Source: Dokdonella_A sp963834755 (GTDB taxonomy: Bacteria > Pseudomonadota > Gammaproteobacteria > Xanthomonadales > Rhodanobacteraceae). Taken from it: DNA of 64,000 bases. Made by a program: the position numbers and the translations under genes. Under the pieces are notes generated by a model. The model had not been told where the DNA came from. It saw nothing but the letters and a program-made list of their open reading frames with translations, and did not search any database. Where the stretch lies: contig CAWICQ010000013.1 of the NCBI GenBank assembly GCA_963834755.1, positions 1 through 64,000 on the forward strand. The letters are read 5' to 3'. Positions 1-9,092 of the stretch are shown piece by piece; position 1 is the first letter of the stretch, and the number at the start of each line of letters is the position of its first letter.

Positions 1-55
1 TGGCGATATCGCGGGTACCGGTCGCGCCGGCCGCGAACAGAAGCGATGAGCGCAT
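1..55 (-). CDS. Possible 5' end of a minus-strand gene (partial)
   Basis: From an ATG at 55 the minus strand reads MRSSLLFAAGATGTRD and runs off the window edge. The LLFAAGATG string resembles the dinucleotide-binding start of short-chain dehydrogenase/epimerase proteins, but 18 residues are too few to be sure. If real, the gene is divergent from the TonB-like gene and 56-293 would hold both promoters. I see no other gene in 56-293. Confidence 0.25.
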   Translation of the reverse strand, partial: MRSSLLFAAGATGTRDIA

Positions 56-293
56 GGCAGCTTAGTCGCATCAAACTGAATGGCGCTGGCAGGTGTGTAC
101 TAGGTGAAAAAAGGCCGGATTCGCGGTGTGCGTCGCGCGACAGGCTCGAAAAATTGCGTTACCTTTGTGTTATCCGCGCTCGGGCTTCGCAGCCGGCGCC
201 GGCAGAATCTCTGAAGCCGGGGGGCCAGGGGATGGGAGACAACCATCGACGGCGCGGTGCCCTGATCCATATAAGGTGGAGAACGGACCCGTC

Positions 294-1367
294 ATGACTT
301 TTCGCACGCCTGAATCCCGACGGCTTGGCGCCCGCGCAATCGGGGGCGCGGCAGTGCCATCCCGGCTGATTGCTCTCATTGTTATCGTCATCGTCCTCGC
401 TGCGGCGGCCTGGTGGTTCTTCGGCAGGAAGCCCGGAACTGCGGTATTGCCGGGTCCCACCGCAGCCGCACCGACCGCCACGACACCGGCCGCCTCGCCG
501 GCTGCGCCGGCTCCGGTGGTTTCCGACGAGCTGACCGTCGATCAGCTTTACCGCGAAGCACGCAAGGCGATGAACGAAAATCGCATCGCGGCGCCCGCCG
601 GCAACAACGCGCTGGAGTTCTATCTCAAGATCCTGGCCAAGCAGCCGGACGATTCCGGTCCGAAGGATGCGCTGCGCGAATTGTTTCCATTCGCGACCGG
701 CGCCGCCGAGGACCAGATCAATCAGGGCGCATTCGATGAGGCGAACCGGATCATCTCGCTGCTCGCGCAGGCCGATCCCAGCAACTATTCGCTGACGATC
801 CTGCGCAGCAAGCTCGATGCGAAGCGCAAGCAGTCCGAGCGCGAACAGCAGCAAGCGCAGGCCGCGGCCGCAGCTGCCGCAGCCGCGAAACAACAGGCGG
901 CAGACACCGCGACGACACCAGCGCCGGATACGACCGCGGCCGCGACGGCCGCGGCCACACCCGCCGCTGCGACTCCGACATCCGCCGCGCCGGCACCGGC
1001 GGCCGCGACGCCGACTCCGACTCCGACCGAAACGGCTACGGCGACACCCGCCGCGCCGGCCGCACGACCGGCTGCTGCAGCTCCGACCGGAGAGACGCGC
1101 GATGTCGCCGTGACCAGCGCGCCGGTGCCGGTATATCCGCTGGCAGCCGCGCGCAATCGGCAGGAAGGCTGGGTCGAAGTCGAGTTCACGGTGGCGCCCG
1201 ACGGTTCCGTGCAGAACGCGCACGTGACCGCCTCGCAGCCGACGCGCATCTTCGATCATGAAGCAATCGCCGCCGTGCAGCGCGCGAAGTTCCAGCCGAA
1301 GATCGAAAACGGGCAGGCGGTCGCGTCGACTCTGCGCCGCCGCATCGAGTTCAAGCTCGGCAACTGA
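294..1367 (+). CDS. TonB family energy-transducer-like protein with C-terminal TonB domain
   Basis: A 357-residue protein. A basic N-terminus is followed by one membrane segment (about residues 24-42, rich in I/V/L/A), a periplasmic region with short TPR-like helices (about 75-170), a long Ala/Pro/Thr/Gln-rich linker (about 175-275) and a C-terminal TonB domain with the typical PVPVYP and GWVEVEFTVAPDGSV strings. The TonB domain normally contacts outer-membrane receptors to pass on proton-motive energy. The ATG at 294 is preferred over an in-frame start at 126 because AAGGTGGAG lies just upstream and the extra residues look non-coding. No exbB or exbD is nearby. It may instead be a scaffold protein that borrowed the domain. 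It ends 3 bp from the convergent GPP34 gene. Confidence 0.85.
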   Translation: MTFRTPESRRLGARAIGGAAVPSRLIALIVIVIVLAAAAWWFFGRKPGTAVLPGPTAAAPTATTPAASPAAPAPVVSDELTVDQLYREARKAMNENRIAAPAGNNALEFYLKILAKQPDDSGPKDALRELFPFATGAAEDQINQGAFDEANRIISLLAQADPSNYSLTILRSKLDAKRKQSEREQQQAQAAAAAAAAAKQQAADTATTPAPDTTAAATAAATPAAATPTSAAPAPAAATPTPTPTETATATPAAPAARPAAAAPTGETRDVAVTSAPVPVYPLAAARNRQEGWVEVEFTVAPDGSVQNAHVTASQPTRIFDHEAIAAVQRAKFQPKIENGQAVASTLRRRIEFKLGN

Positions 1368-1370
1368 GGT

Positions 1371-1997
1371 TCATTCGTCGAGCAGCGTCGCCCGCAATGA
1401 TCCGAGCAACGCATCGCTCGGATCATCGGCGTCGCGACGATGATCGAGCGCCAGCAACGCGGCCGTTGCACGTGCGTGCGATGCGGCATCGAGAAAACTC
1501 GCGAGCCGTCCCGCGGAATCGATCAGCAGCAGAAGTCCGTGCGCCCGCAGCGGAGAGCGTGGCGCGCCGTTGCGCAGGACGATCAACGCTTCGTTGCGCG
1601 CCTGCGATGAACGCAGCGGATATGTCCAGGCGGCCAACGGCCACCACTTCGGGCGACGCTGACGATGCAGCACGTCGCGCCGATGCAAGCCTTCGAGCAG
1701 CACGCGCGACGTCGGTCGCGTGCGCGTTTCGATGAGATCGAGCGCCGAAGCCAGCGGCAATCCCGGTCCGGCTGCGGCGAGCGCGTCGCCGGCGATGCCG
1801 AGCAGCGGATGTCCCGACGGCAGCCGCCGATTGAACACGACATGGCCGTTGCGATGAGAAAGATGGCGCTGCTCGGCAAGGTCGAGCAGGAGCGCCGCGG
1901 CTGCGAGCCGATCGGGATCTGTCGCGTCGCGGCGCACGTCGAGCTCGCCGCGCTCCGGATCGAGCAGGAGCAGTATCAGTTGTTCGGCGATCAGCAC
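1371..1997 (-). CDS. GPP34 (GOLPH3/VPS74-like) family protein
   Basis: A 208-residue protein opening MLIAEQLILLLLDPERGEL, the hallmark start of the GPP34 domain. In eukaryotes GOLPH3 binds phosphatidylinositol-4-phosphate and Golgi glycosyltransferases. The bacterial members, common in actinobacteria and scattered elsewhere, have no settled role. Later strings such as RRDVLHRQRRPKWWPL and LRNGAPRSPLRAHGLLLLID fit the helical fold, and the domain fills nearly the whole protein. There is no signal peptide, so it is probably cytosolic or peripherally membrane-bound. It converges with the TonB-like gene and is transcribed in the same direction as the upstream hydrolase, about 110 bp away. Confidence 0.75.
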   Translation of the reverse strand: MLIAEQLILLLLDPERGELDVRRDATDPDRLAAAALLLDLAEQRHLSHRNGHVVFNRRLPSGHPLLGIAGDALAAAGPGLPLASALDLIETRTRPTSRVLLEGLHRRDVLHRQRRPKWWPLAAWTYPLRSSQARNEALIVLRNGAPRSPLRAHGLLLLIDSAGRLASFLDAASHARATAALLALDHRRDADDPSDALLGSLRATLLDE

Positions 1998-2105
1998 CGC
2001 GCTCCTCCGCTACAAGTCGCTCGCTCTGTGATGGCGAGGTCGGCGCTGCGCCGACCTCACATCTCATAAAGCGCAAGCACCGATCTTGCGAACTCAGAGC
2101 GCGCC

Positions 2106-3392
2106 TCAGTTGGCGGCGCCGCCGGCCAGGTCTTCGTTTTCGCCGTTGTCGAGGCCGGCCCAATTGACTTCGGGCAGTCCGAGATAGCGATCTATCAGCA
2201 TCGGCATCAGGCCCGACGGCGCCGCCGACTCGCAGTTCCACAGCATCACCGCGCCGAAGCGATATTGCGGCAGGAACGCGATCATTGCGCGATAACCCTG
2301 CACGGCGCCGGCGTGGAACACGAGTGTCTGCCCGGCGTAATCGTAAACGCGCCAGCCGAGCGCGTACTGCGCGTTGAGCAGGCGCCCGCGCCGCCATGGG
2401 GTCGACACCATTTCGCGTTCGGTCGACACCAGCGGCGTATGCAACTCGTCGAGGACAGCAGGCGAGAGCACATCCGGACGTCCGCCCATCTGCGCGATCA
2501 GCCATTGCTCCATGTCGCGGATGCTGGCGTTGACGCCCGCCGCCGGCGGCACGTGGTAATAACTTTCGTTCGGCACGAACGGCGCCCAGCCGTGGCCGGC
2601 GCGATGATGCGGCCGCGCCCAGCTCTTCGTGCTTTCGAGCGCATCCCGCCCGTACGTCGCGTTATCCATGCCGAGCGGATGGAAGATGTGTTTCTCGACC
2701 TGATGATAGTAAAAGTCGCCGGTGACCGCGTACGTGACGTCGCCGATCAGACTGAAAGCGATGTTCTGATAGCCGTAGCAATCGCCCGCGGGACATGCCA
2801 TCGGCACGTCCTTGAGCCGATCGACGAGCACTTCGTACGGTTCGTCCTGTTCGAGCAGGCGATCGTAGGTGTTGTGCGGCAGGCCGACGCGATGGCTCAG
2901 GATGTCGCGCACGGTCAGGCGCTGGCCGCTGCTCTCGTCGGCGAGCGTGAAAGTGGGCAACACGTTGGCGATCTTCGTGTCCCAGCCGATGACGCCGTCC
3001 TGCACGAGGATCGCGCTCAACGCCGTCGCGAACGCCTTCGATAGCGAGGCGAGCCGAAACGCCGTGTTCGCGGAGACCGGCTCGCGCGTCGCCCAGTTCG
3101 CGTAGCCGATGCCGCGCTCGAGCAGAACGCGATCGTCCTTGACGATGGCGACGGCGAGACCGGCGACATCGCCCGAGGTTTCGATCGTGTCGAGCCAGTG
3201 ATCGAACTGACGCGCAACGGCAGGGGCATTCGTCGACACGGCGGCGCTGTCGGCGACCGGTTTGACGACCGCCAGCGCCGGCGCCGTATGTGCGGAAACT
3301 CTGTGAACGCGTTTACGGGCGATGGCGGGAGACGAAACAGCCAGGGCCAACGCTGCGAGCAGGGCGATAAACGCGTGCGGAGTACGACTCAA
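2106..3392 (-). CDS. Serine hydrolase, beta-lactamase class C / penicillin-binding-like
   Basis: A 428-residue exported protein. A Sec signal peptide ends near residue 25 (SPAIA). The class-C fold follows, with the nucleophile motif S-L-S-K at residues 116-119 (S-x-x-K), the Tyr motif Y-Q-N in GYGYQNIAFSLIGD, and a late HAGAVQGYRA string where the third (HxG-type) motif is expected. Family members are beta-lactamases, D-aminopeptidases or esterases; the sequence does not tell which. There is no ampR-like gene beside it, so a resistance role is not implied. Confidence 0.85.
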   Translation of the reverse strand: MSRTPHAFIALLAALALAVSSPAIARKRVHRVSAHTAPALAVVKPVADSAAVSTNAPAVARQFDHWLDTIETSGDVAGLAVAIVKDDRVLLERGIGYANWATREPVSANTAFRLASLSKAFATALSAILVQDGVIGWDTKIANVLPTFTLADESSGQRLTVRDILSHRVGLPHNTYDRLLEQDEPYEVLVDRLKDVPMACPAGDCYGYQNIAFSLIGDVTYAVTGDFYYHQVEKHIFHPLGMDNATYGRDALESTKSWARPHHRAGHGWAPFVPNESYYHVPPAAGVNASIRDMEQWLIAQMGGRPDVLSPAVLDELHTPLVSTEREMVSTPWRRGRLLNAQYALGWRVYDYAGQTLVFHAGAVQGYRAMIAFLPQYRFGAVMLWNCESAAPSGLMPMLIDRYLGLPEVNWAGLDNGENEDLAGGAAN

Positions 3393-3636
3393 ATGACTCT
3401 CCGGGCCCTTCGCGGGCCTCGTGTTATGCTCGAAAACGCGCCGATTCTATCCACATGTTTGCGCTTTGCGAAACGCCTTGAAGGCAAAAAAACGGCAAAT
3501 CGACGACATGTGACGTAGTTCCGGCCGGATGAACGGAAAAATCCGCGCGCCGGTTCAGCCTTCGAGCTCTCCGGCACATGCGGACTCGGCGTTGCCGGTC
3601 GGGTTCGAACGTTCCGAATCGCATGGGAGTGAAGCA

Positions 3637-4224
3637 ATGAGCCTGGTGATCCTGCTGGTGCTTCTGGTCGTCGTCGGATTCTACGCCGTCGGGGTTTTCA
3701 ACGGCCTGGTCGGCGCCCGCAACAACTACAAGAACGCATTCGCACAGATCGACGTTCAGTTGACCCGGCGCTACGACCTGATCCCGAACCTGGTCGAGGT
3801 CGCCAGGGGCTACATGAAGCACGAGCGCGAAACGCTCGAGGCGGTGACCCAGGCGCGCAATTCGGCCGTCTCGGGACTCGCCGCCGCGAAATCGAACCCG
3901 GGCGATCCCAGCGCGATGCAGCAGCTCGGCGGCGCCGAGAACGTGCTGACGCAGACGTTGGGCCGGCTGTTCGCGCTGTCCGAGGCGTATCCGGATCTCA
4001 AGGCCAACCAGAACATGATGCAGCTCAGCGAAGAGCTCTCTTCGACCGAGAACAAGGTCGCGTTCGCGCGCCAGGCCTACAACGATGCGGTGATGGGCTA
4101 CAACAACCGGCGCGAGATGTTTCCGGGTTCGGTCGTCGCCGGCATGTTCCAGTTCCAGCCGGCTGAATTGCTCAAGATCGAATCCGACACGAAGCGCGAA
4201 GCACCGAAGGTTTCGTTCACCTGA
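3637..4224 (+). CDS. lemA: LemA family protein
   Basis: A 195-residue protein with an N-terminal membrane anchor (about residues 2-20, MSLVILLVLLVVVGFYAVGV) and the LemA core: GARNNYKNAFAQIDVQL, then RRYDLIPNLVEVARGYMKHE, then AYNDAVMGYNNRREMFPGSV. The ATG at 3637 follows GGGAGTGAAGC; an in-frame upstream start would put untypical sequence before the anchor. LemA proteins are membrane-tethered coiled bundles and are often encoded beside an M48 metallopeptidase, as here (next gene, about 150 bp on with a REP pair between). Confidence 0.92.
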   Translation: MSLVILLVLLVVVGFYAVGVFNGLVGARNNYKNAFAQIDVQLTRRYDLIPNLVEVARGYMKHERETLEAVTQARNSAVSGLAAAKSNPGDPSAMQQLGGAENVLTQTLGRLFALSEAYPDLKANQNMMQLSEELSSTENKVAFARQAYNDAVMGYNNRREMFPGSVVAGMFQFQPAELLKIESDTKREAPKVSFT

Positions 4225-4250
4225 TTGCTTTCGCGACGCCTGCGTCATTC

Positions 4251-4350
4251 ACCCTCTCCGGTTGCAGGAGAGAGCTGACATGCACGACTCACCCAGCGCC
4301 AGAAATGACTACTTCCCTTCTCCCGCTCGCGGGAGAGGGTAGGGTGAGGG
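4251..4350. repeat. REP-type palindrome pair (family A) between lemA and the M48 gene
   Basis: Two palindromes with the core CTCTCC...GGAGAG lie at 4251-4274 and 4315-4350; the second is followed by GGTAGGGTGAGGG. The same unit recurs at 24377-24503, 35765-35800 and inside dnaE at 46872-46915. Dispersed intergenic palindromes of this kind are typical REP elements. Confidence 0.8.
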
Positions 4351-4378
4351 CGCCGTGGTTCGACGTCTTGGCTGACGC

Positions 4379-6333
4379 ATGAATTTCTTCGTCCATCAAG
4401 AGCAGGCGCGACGCCAAACCCGGCACATGCTGATCCTGTTCGCGCTGGCGGTCGCCGTGATCGTCTGCGCGATCGACGGCGTCGTGCTATTCGCGCTCGG
4501 CGTCGACAGCGCGCACCGCGCCGGCGGCGGCATCAACTGGGGCGCGCTCGCCGCGCTTAGCGTCACAGTCGTCGTCGCGATCCTGCTCGGGTCGCTGTAT
4601 CGCATCGCGACGCTCAGCGGCGGCGGCGCGGCGGTGGCGCGTCAGCTCGGCGGCACGCCGGTCGAATCGGGCGCCGACAACTTCGCGTATCGGCGGCTGC
4701 GCAACATCGTCGAAGAAATCGCGATCGCATCCGGTGTTCCGGTTCCGGAAATATTCGTGCTCGAGGACGAAGCCGGCATCAACGCGTTCGCGTCAGGTTA
4801 TACGCCGGCCGACGCCGCGGTGACCGTCACGCGCGGCGCGCTCGACAAGCTGACGCGCGACGAATTGCAGGGTGTGATCGGTCATGAGTTCAGCCACGTT
4901 CTCAACGGCGACATGCGGCTCAACATCCGCCTCATGGGCGTTGTGTTCGGCATCCTCGTGATCGCGACGATCGGGCGCAAGATCGCCGAGCTTTCCGGGC
5001 GCGGAAGGAGCCGCGATGGCGCGGGTATCGTGATGTTCGGCCTCGCGTTGTTCGCTATCGGATACATCGGCGTCGTGTTGGCGCGATTGATCAAGGCCTC
5101 GATCTCGCGCCAGCGCGAATTCCTCGCCGACGCCTCCGCCGTGCAATTCACGCGGCAGACGCGTCGGCATCGCCGGCGCGTTGAAGAAAATCGGCGGACT
5201 CGCCGAAGGCTCGAAACTCGCCAGCAGCAATACCGAGGAAGTCGCGCACATGCTGTTCGGCGATGGCGTCGGCTATTCCGCGTTGTTCGCCACGCACCCG
5301 CCGTTGAAGCAACGCATCCTGCGTCTCGATCCTTCGTTCAAGGAGGAAGAATTTACGGAGATCGCCGCGGCCTGGAGCCAGCCGGTGCTCGTCGAGGATG
5401 CGGGCGACCGCACGGACATTTCGATCAGCGGTTTCGCGCCGGCGATTGCTTCGGCGCACGTGGCGGCCGATCGAAAGATGGCGCTGCCGGCGGCCGGTGC
5501 GAGCGTGGTCGTCTCGCCGGCGTCCGTCGCGGAACAGGTCGGCAATCCCGACAAGGACGACCGCCGTTCGGCGCAGACAATCCGCGCGACGATCCCGCAA
5601 CCGCTGCGCGAAGCGGCTTACCGCCAGGAGCAGTGCGCGGCGCTGATCTTTGCGCTGCTGCTCGACGCGCGTGCGGACGTGCGCGAAAAACAGTTGAAGG
5701 CGCTGGGCGAACGTTATGACACCGGCCTATGCACGCTCGTGCAGGCGCTCTGCGAGAAGATGACGGATCTGCATCCGCTGATGCGGCTGCCGGTGGCGTC
5801 GCTGGCGTTTCCGGCACTGCGCCGGCGGCCGCGTCCCCAGCTCGACGTATTCATGGATGCGCTCAACGCGCTGATCGCGGCCGACGGTCGCATGGATCTG
5901 CACGAATATTGCCTTGCCAAACTGATCCGCCTGCAGGTGATCGAGTCGCTGTCGCCGGCGTCGGCGCTGGTCATCGGCCGCGTCAAGCTGCCTGACGTCG
6001 CCGCGGATCTTGCCGCACTGTTCGCGACCGTCGCCAAGTACGGAAACGACGACGATGCAGCGGCGATGCGCGCGTATCTCGGCGCGATCGACAGCGTGCT
6101 TCCGGGCCAAACACTGCCCTACGCGCCACCGGCCGATTGGGCGAGCAGCGCTCGATCGCGCGCTGCCCAAGCTCGATCGGCTTGCACCGGCAGGCAAGGA
6201 ACTCGTCGTGAGCGGACTCACGCGAGCGATCAGCGACGATGGCAGGGTCGAGCTCGCCGAAGCTGAGCTCCTGCGTGTCGTCTGCGCGTCCTTACATTGC
6301 CCGCTGCCGCCGATGTTGGCCGACACGCTCTAA
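4379..6333 (+). CDS. M48 family metallopeptidase with TerB-like C-terminal half, two +1 frameshifts
   Basis: Reading has to change frame twice, near 5158-5163 and 6141-6147; each is repaired by removing one base. Repaired, the protein has about 650 residues: two N-terminal membrane segments, the zinc motif HEFSH within GVIGHEFSHVLNGDMRLN, two more membrane segments, the third-ligand region REFLADASAVQF, then GIAGALKKIGGLAEGS and a C-terminal helical region including LNALIAADGRMDLHEYCLAK, which looks TerB-like. M48 peptidases (HtpX/YggG type) degrade membrane or periplasmic proteins. The adjacent lemA is the usual partner. Open pieces are 4379-5719, 5181-6266 and 6010-6333, each coding only over part. 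Sequencing error is more likely than decay because coding character continues across both breaks. Confidence 0.8.
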
Positions 6334-6468
6334 AAAAGCGCTGAGCCGTTGCGACAGAAGCGTGCGCCTACCCGTCCTTACCGGGCATGATGCCGCGATA
6401 GCGGAAAAACGTTGCTTGTCCTGCTGTCATCGCATTCCTGATCTGCGCCAACGGGCAGATATCCGTCG

Positions 6469-8721
6469 ATGAATCTGCATGCTTCACCCCGACATGCGAA
6501 CGATGCCCTGCTGGCCCAGTCGAATCTGCGCCTGCGTGTCGGCGAACATGTCGTCGATGTCGGCGCGCTGCGCCTGGTCACGCGGCCGGATCTTCCGCGA
6601 CTGACGCACAAAGCAGTAGCGGTGCTGATCGAGCTGGTTCGTCATGTCGGCCAGACGGCGACGCGCGATGAGCTCCTGGATCGGGTCTGGGCCGGCCGGC
6701 TCACGACGCCCGACGTGTTGACACAGGCGATCAAGGAATTGCGGCGCGCGTTTGCCGACGACAGCCGGCCATCGCAGTACATCGAGACGATTCCGAAAGT
6801 CGGCTATCGGCTGATCGCGCCGGTGCTGGTGCTGGATGGGCCCGATGGCGGCATCTTCATCGAGAGTGCCCCTGCGGACGCCGTGAACGAGAGTTCGGAG
6901 CAGACGGCGCCGTCTGGACCCCGCGCCGACGCGCCGTCGCCGGCGCGGTGGAATCGGACGCGGATGATCTGGGCTGCCGCCGCCGTGCTCCTCGTGCTCG
7001 GCGTTGCATCGTCGGCGTGGTGGAGATTGGCTGCGCCCGTGCGCGACTCGGCGTCGCTCGCGGCGCCCGCGCTGTGGAAGGCCGTCAATCAACGCTCGGT
7101 GACCTCGTATCCCGGACCGGAATACCGGCCCAGCATTTCGCCCGACGGCACGCGCATCGCGTGGGGTATGCACGACCCGGCGTCCAATTTCGATCGCATC
7201 TACATCCGTTCGATCGACGATTCGCAGCTCGTGCATCTCACGGTCGGCACCAACCGGCACGAGGCGACGCCGATGTGGTCGCCAGACGGCACGCGCATCG
7301 CGTTCGAGCGCGTGGCGCAGAACGCGTGCTCGATGTTCGTCGCGTCGAGTCTCGGCGGCGGCGAGCGCGAAGTCGGCCCGTGCAACAACGACTACATCGT
7401 CAACTATTTCGACTGGTCGCCGGACGGCAAGAGCCTGATCACGGCGCAGCCCAAGGACGGCGCGACCGGCGTGCAGTCGCTGATGCGTTGGTCGCTCGAC
7501 ACGGGCGAACGGCAATTTCTCGACTATCCGCATCGCTCCGACGATGTCGACGTCGAACCGCATTACTCGCCGGATGGACGTCTGCTCGCATTTCGCCGCG
7601 GGCTTGCGCCGTACAGCGATCTGTTCGTGATGGACGCCGCCGGCGGTACGCCGCGGCAGGTGACGCACATCGCGGCGCGCATTCGCGGGTATGCGTGGGC
7701 GCGCGACAACCGCACGATCGTTGTCGCGACGAATTACCAGGGACCGATGTCCTTGTATGCCGTCGACATCGACAACGGAAAGCTGCAACCGCTCGGCATC
7801 TCGCAAGCCGAATATCCGCGCGGCGCGGGCAATACCGACGGCTTCGTCTACGAAATCCCGCGCACGCGCGACGAACTGGCGATTGTGCCGATCAATTCCG
7901 GAGCGGCGCACGACCCCAAACCGCTCGCGCCTTCGACCGGCAGCGATTTCGACGGCACTGCGTCGCCGTCGGGCGATCGCATCGTGTTCGCATCCGATCG
8001 CAGCGGTCAGGTACAACTCTGGCTGTACGATCGTTCGACGCAGACGGTGAGCGCACTGACGCACGATGCGAACGCTGCGGTGTTCTCGCCGCGCTGGAGC
8101 AGCGATGGCACGCATGTCGTCGCTGTTGAGTCCGGCGCCCAAGGACGCCGGCTGATCGAGATCGAAGTCGCGACGCAGCGTCAGCGCGTGCTGTCGCGGC
8201 CGGGCGAGAATGTTCTTTTCGGCGCATACGGCGTCGATCCCGATACGTATCTGATCGGCGCCGGCACGTCGACGCGCGATGACGTGATGTCGCTCGTAAC
8301 GCATCCGTCGACGGCGAGCGAAGTGCGGCGCACGATGGCGACCGCCGTCGCTTGCGTGGACGTTGACGTGCCGGGACGTCGCATCTACTACACGTCGGTC
8401 GAGCGCGGCTTGTTCCGTCGCGGTTTCGACGATGCAGCGCCGGAGTTCGTGACGTCGAAAATCAACGCGGTCACGCTCAACGGCTGGCGCGTCGTTGACG
8501 GCCGCGTCTGGTACTTGACCGGAATCGGCGACAAGCTCGCGCTGCTTCGTGAAGTCGATCCAGCGACCGGCGAAGAGCACGAGGTCGCCCGACTCAATGC
8601 CAATTTGCGCGACGTCAATTTCAGCGTCACGCCCGAACGCGACGCGGTGATCCTTGCGCCGGTCGGCACCGAAGACACCGACGTGGGTTACTTCGATCTG
8701 GTCCGCGCACTGGCGTCCTGA
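6469..8721 (+). CDS. Membrane-anchored winged-helix regulator with TolB-type propeller
   Basis: A 750-residue protein. Residues about 15-120 form an OmpR/PhoB-type winged helix (LTHKAVAVLIELVRHVGQ, DELLDRVWAGRLTTPDVLTQ, PKVGYRLIAPV). A single membrane segment follows at about 163-182 and then a large C-terminal region of PD40/TolB-like blades with repeated SPDG and WSPDGTRIAF strings. This is the CadC-like one-component layout: DNA binding in the cytoplasm and sensing outside. No response-regulator receiver is present. No target can be read from the sequence; the genes on both sides are unrelated. A mirrored open frame on the other strand is a codon-bias shadow. Confidence 0.85.
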   Translation: MNLHASPRHANDALLAQSNLRLRVGEHVVDVGALRLVTRPDLPRLTHKAVAVLIELVRHVGQTATRDELLDRVWAGRLTTPDVLTQAIKELRRAFADDSRPSQYIETIPKVGYRLIAPVLVLDGPDGGIFIESAPADAVNESSEQTAPSGPRADAPSPARWNRTRMIWAAAAVLLVLGVASSAWWRLAAPVRDSASLAAPALWKAVNQRSVTSYPGPEYRPSISPDGTRIAWGMHDPASNFDRIYIRSIDDSQLVHLTVGTNRHEATPMWSPDGTRIAFERVAQNACSMFVASSLGGGEREVGPCNNDYIVNYFDWSPDGKSLITAQPKDGATGVQSLMRWSLDTGERQFLDYPHRSDDVDVEPHYSPDGRLLAFRRGLAPYSDLFVMDAAGGTPRQVTHIAARIRGYAWARDNRTIVVATNYQGPMSLYAVDIDNGKLQPLGISQAEYPRGAGNTDGFVYEIPRTRDELAIVPINSGAAHDPKPLAPSTGSDFDGTASPSGDRIVFASDRSGQVQLWLYDRSTQTVSALTHDANAAVFSPRWSSDGTHVVAVESGAQGRRLIEIEVATQRQRVLSRPGENVLFGAYGVDPDTYLIGAGTSTRDDVMSLVTHPSTASEVRRTMATAVACVDVDVPGRRIYYTSVERGLFRRGFDDAAPEFVTSKINAVTLNGWRVVDGRVWYLTGIGDKLALLREVDPATGEEHEVARLNANLRDVNFSVTPERDAVILAPVGTEDTDVGYFDLVRALAS

Positions 8722-9079
8722 CCGCCGCAATTTGCGCAATTTCGGTCACGCACCACGTATTTCGGCGCAACCCCCAAGGCGGCTCCTGCAGCGAGACTCT
8801 ATCTGCCCTCCAATGGGCAGATGTGTCACAGCATCGAAGTGCGAAACCCTCGGCGACCATCGGGACGGGACCCCGGTGGCCGCCCTTTTTTTGCTCTCGC
8901 GCTTGCTCGGAGAACGGACGAAGCGAGGCGCTGAGCTCGCAGAACCGGAGTCCACGCGTGTTGGCCCTCGCGTTGTCACATTCGACGCGATAGATCTTGT
9001 TCGTGGAAACGAGCGGCGAGCGTTCGCGAGGAATCGGTCAGCGCGGGTAGGTCGGCGCGAATACCTCGGCGCGAATACG
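8722..9079. other. Intergenic region with structured RNA candidate
   Basis: There is no convincing gene in this stretch. It holds a perfect 8-bp hairpin (ATCTGCCC ... GGGCAGAT, 8801-8822), a strong terminator (8852-8892) and part of a 14-bp tandem repeat (9037-9092). Open frames here are arginine/serine-rich shadows. Confidence 0.6.
8852..8892 (+). terminator. Rho-independent terminator
   Basis: The arm GGCGACCATCGGG pairs with CCCCGGTGGCCGCC (12 of 13 positions, one G-T pair, one mismatch) around a short loop and is followed by C and seven T. It lies 131 bp after the winged-helix regulator, so it may end that transcript or a separate short RNA. Confidence 0.75.
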
Positions 9080-9092
9080 TCAGCGCGAAACG
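9037..9092. repeat. Four tandem 14-bp repeats
   Basis: Four consecutive units of exactly 14 bp: GTCAGCGCGGGTAG, GTCGGCGCGAATAC, CTCGGCGCGAATAC, GTCAGCGCGAAACG. The last unit contains the stop codon and final residues of the membrane protein gene on the minus strand. Confidence 0.85.

Noticed and set aside
159..1259. 366-residue minus-strand frame opposite the TonB-like gene
   Set aside because: Low-complexity Arg/Gly/Ser shadow of the Ala/Pro/Thr linker.
6484..8739. 751-residue minus-strand open frame opposite the winged-helix regulator
   Set aside because: Antiparallel shadow caused by high GC codon use; the plus-strand protein has clear domains.
9037..9092. Tandem repeat considered as a CRISPR array
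   Set aside because: Period of 14 bp with no spacers; no other direct-repeat/spacer pattern or cas gene in the window.
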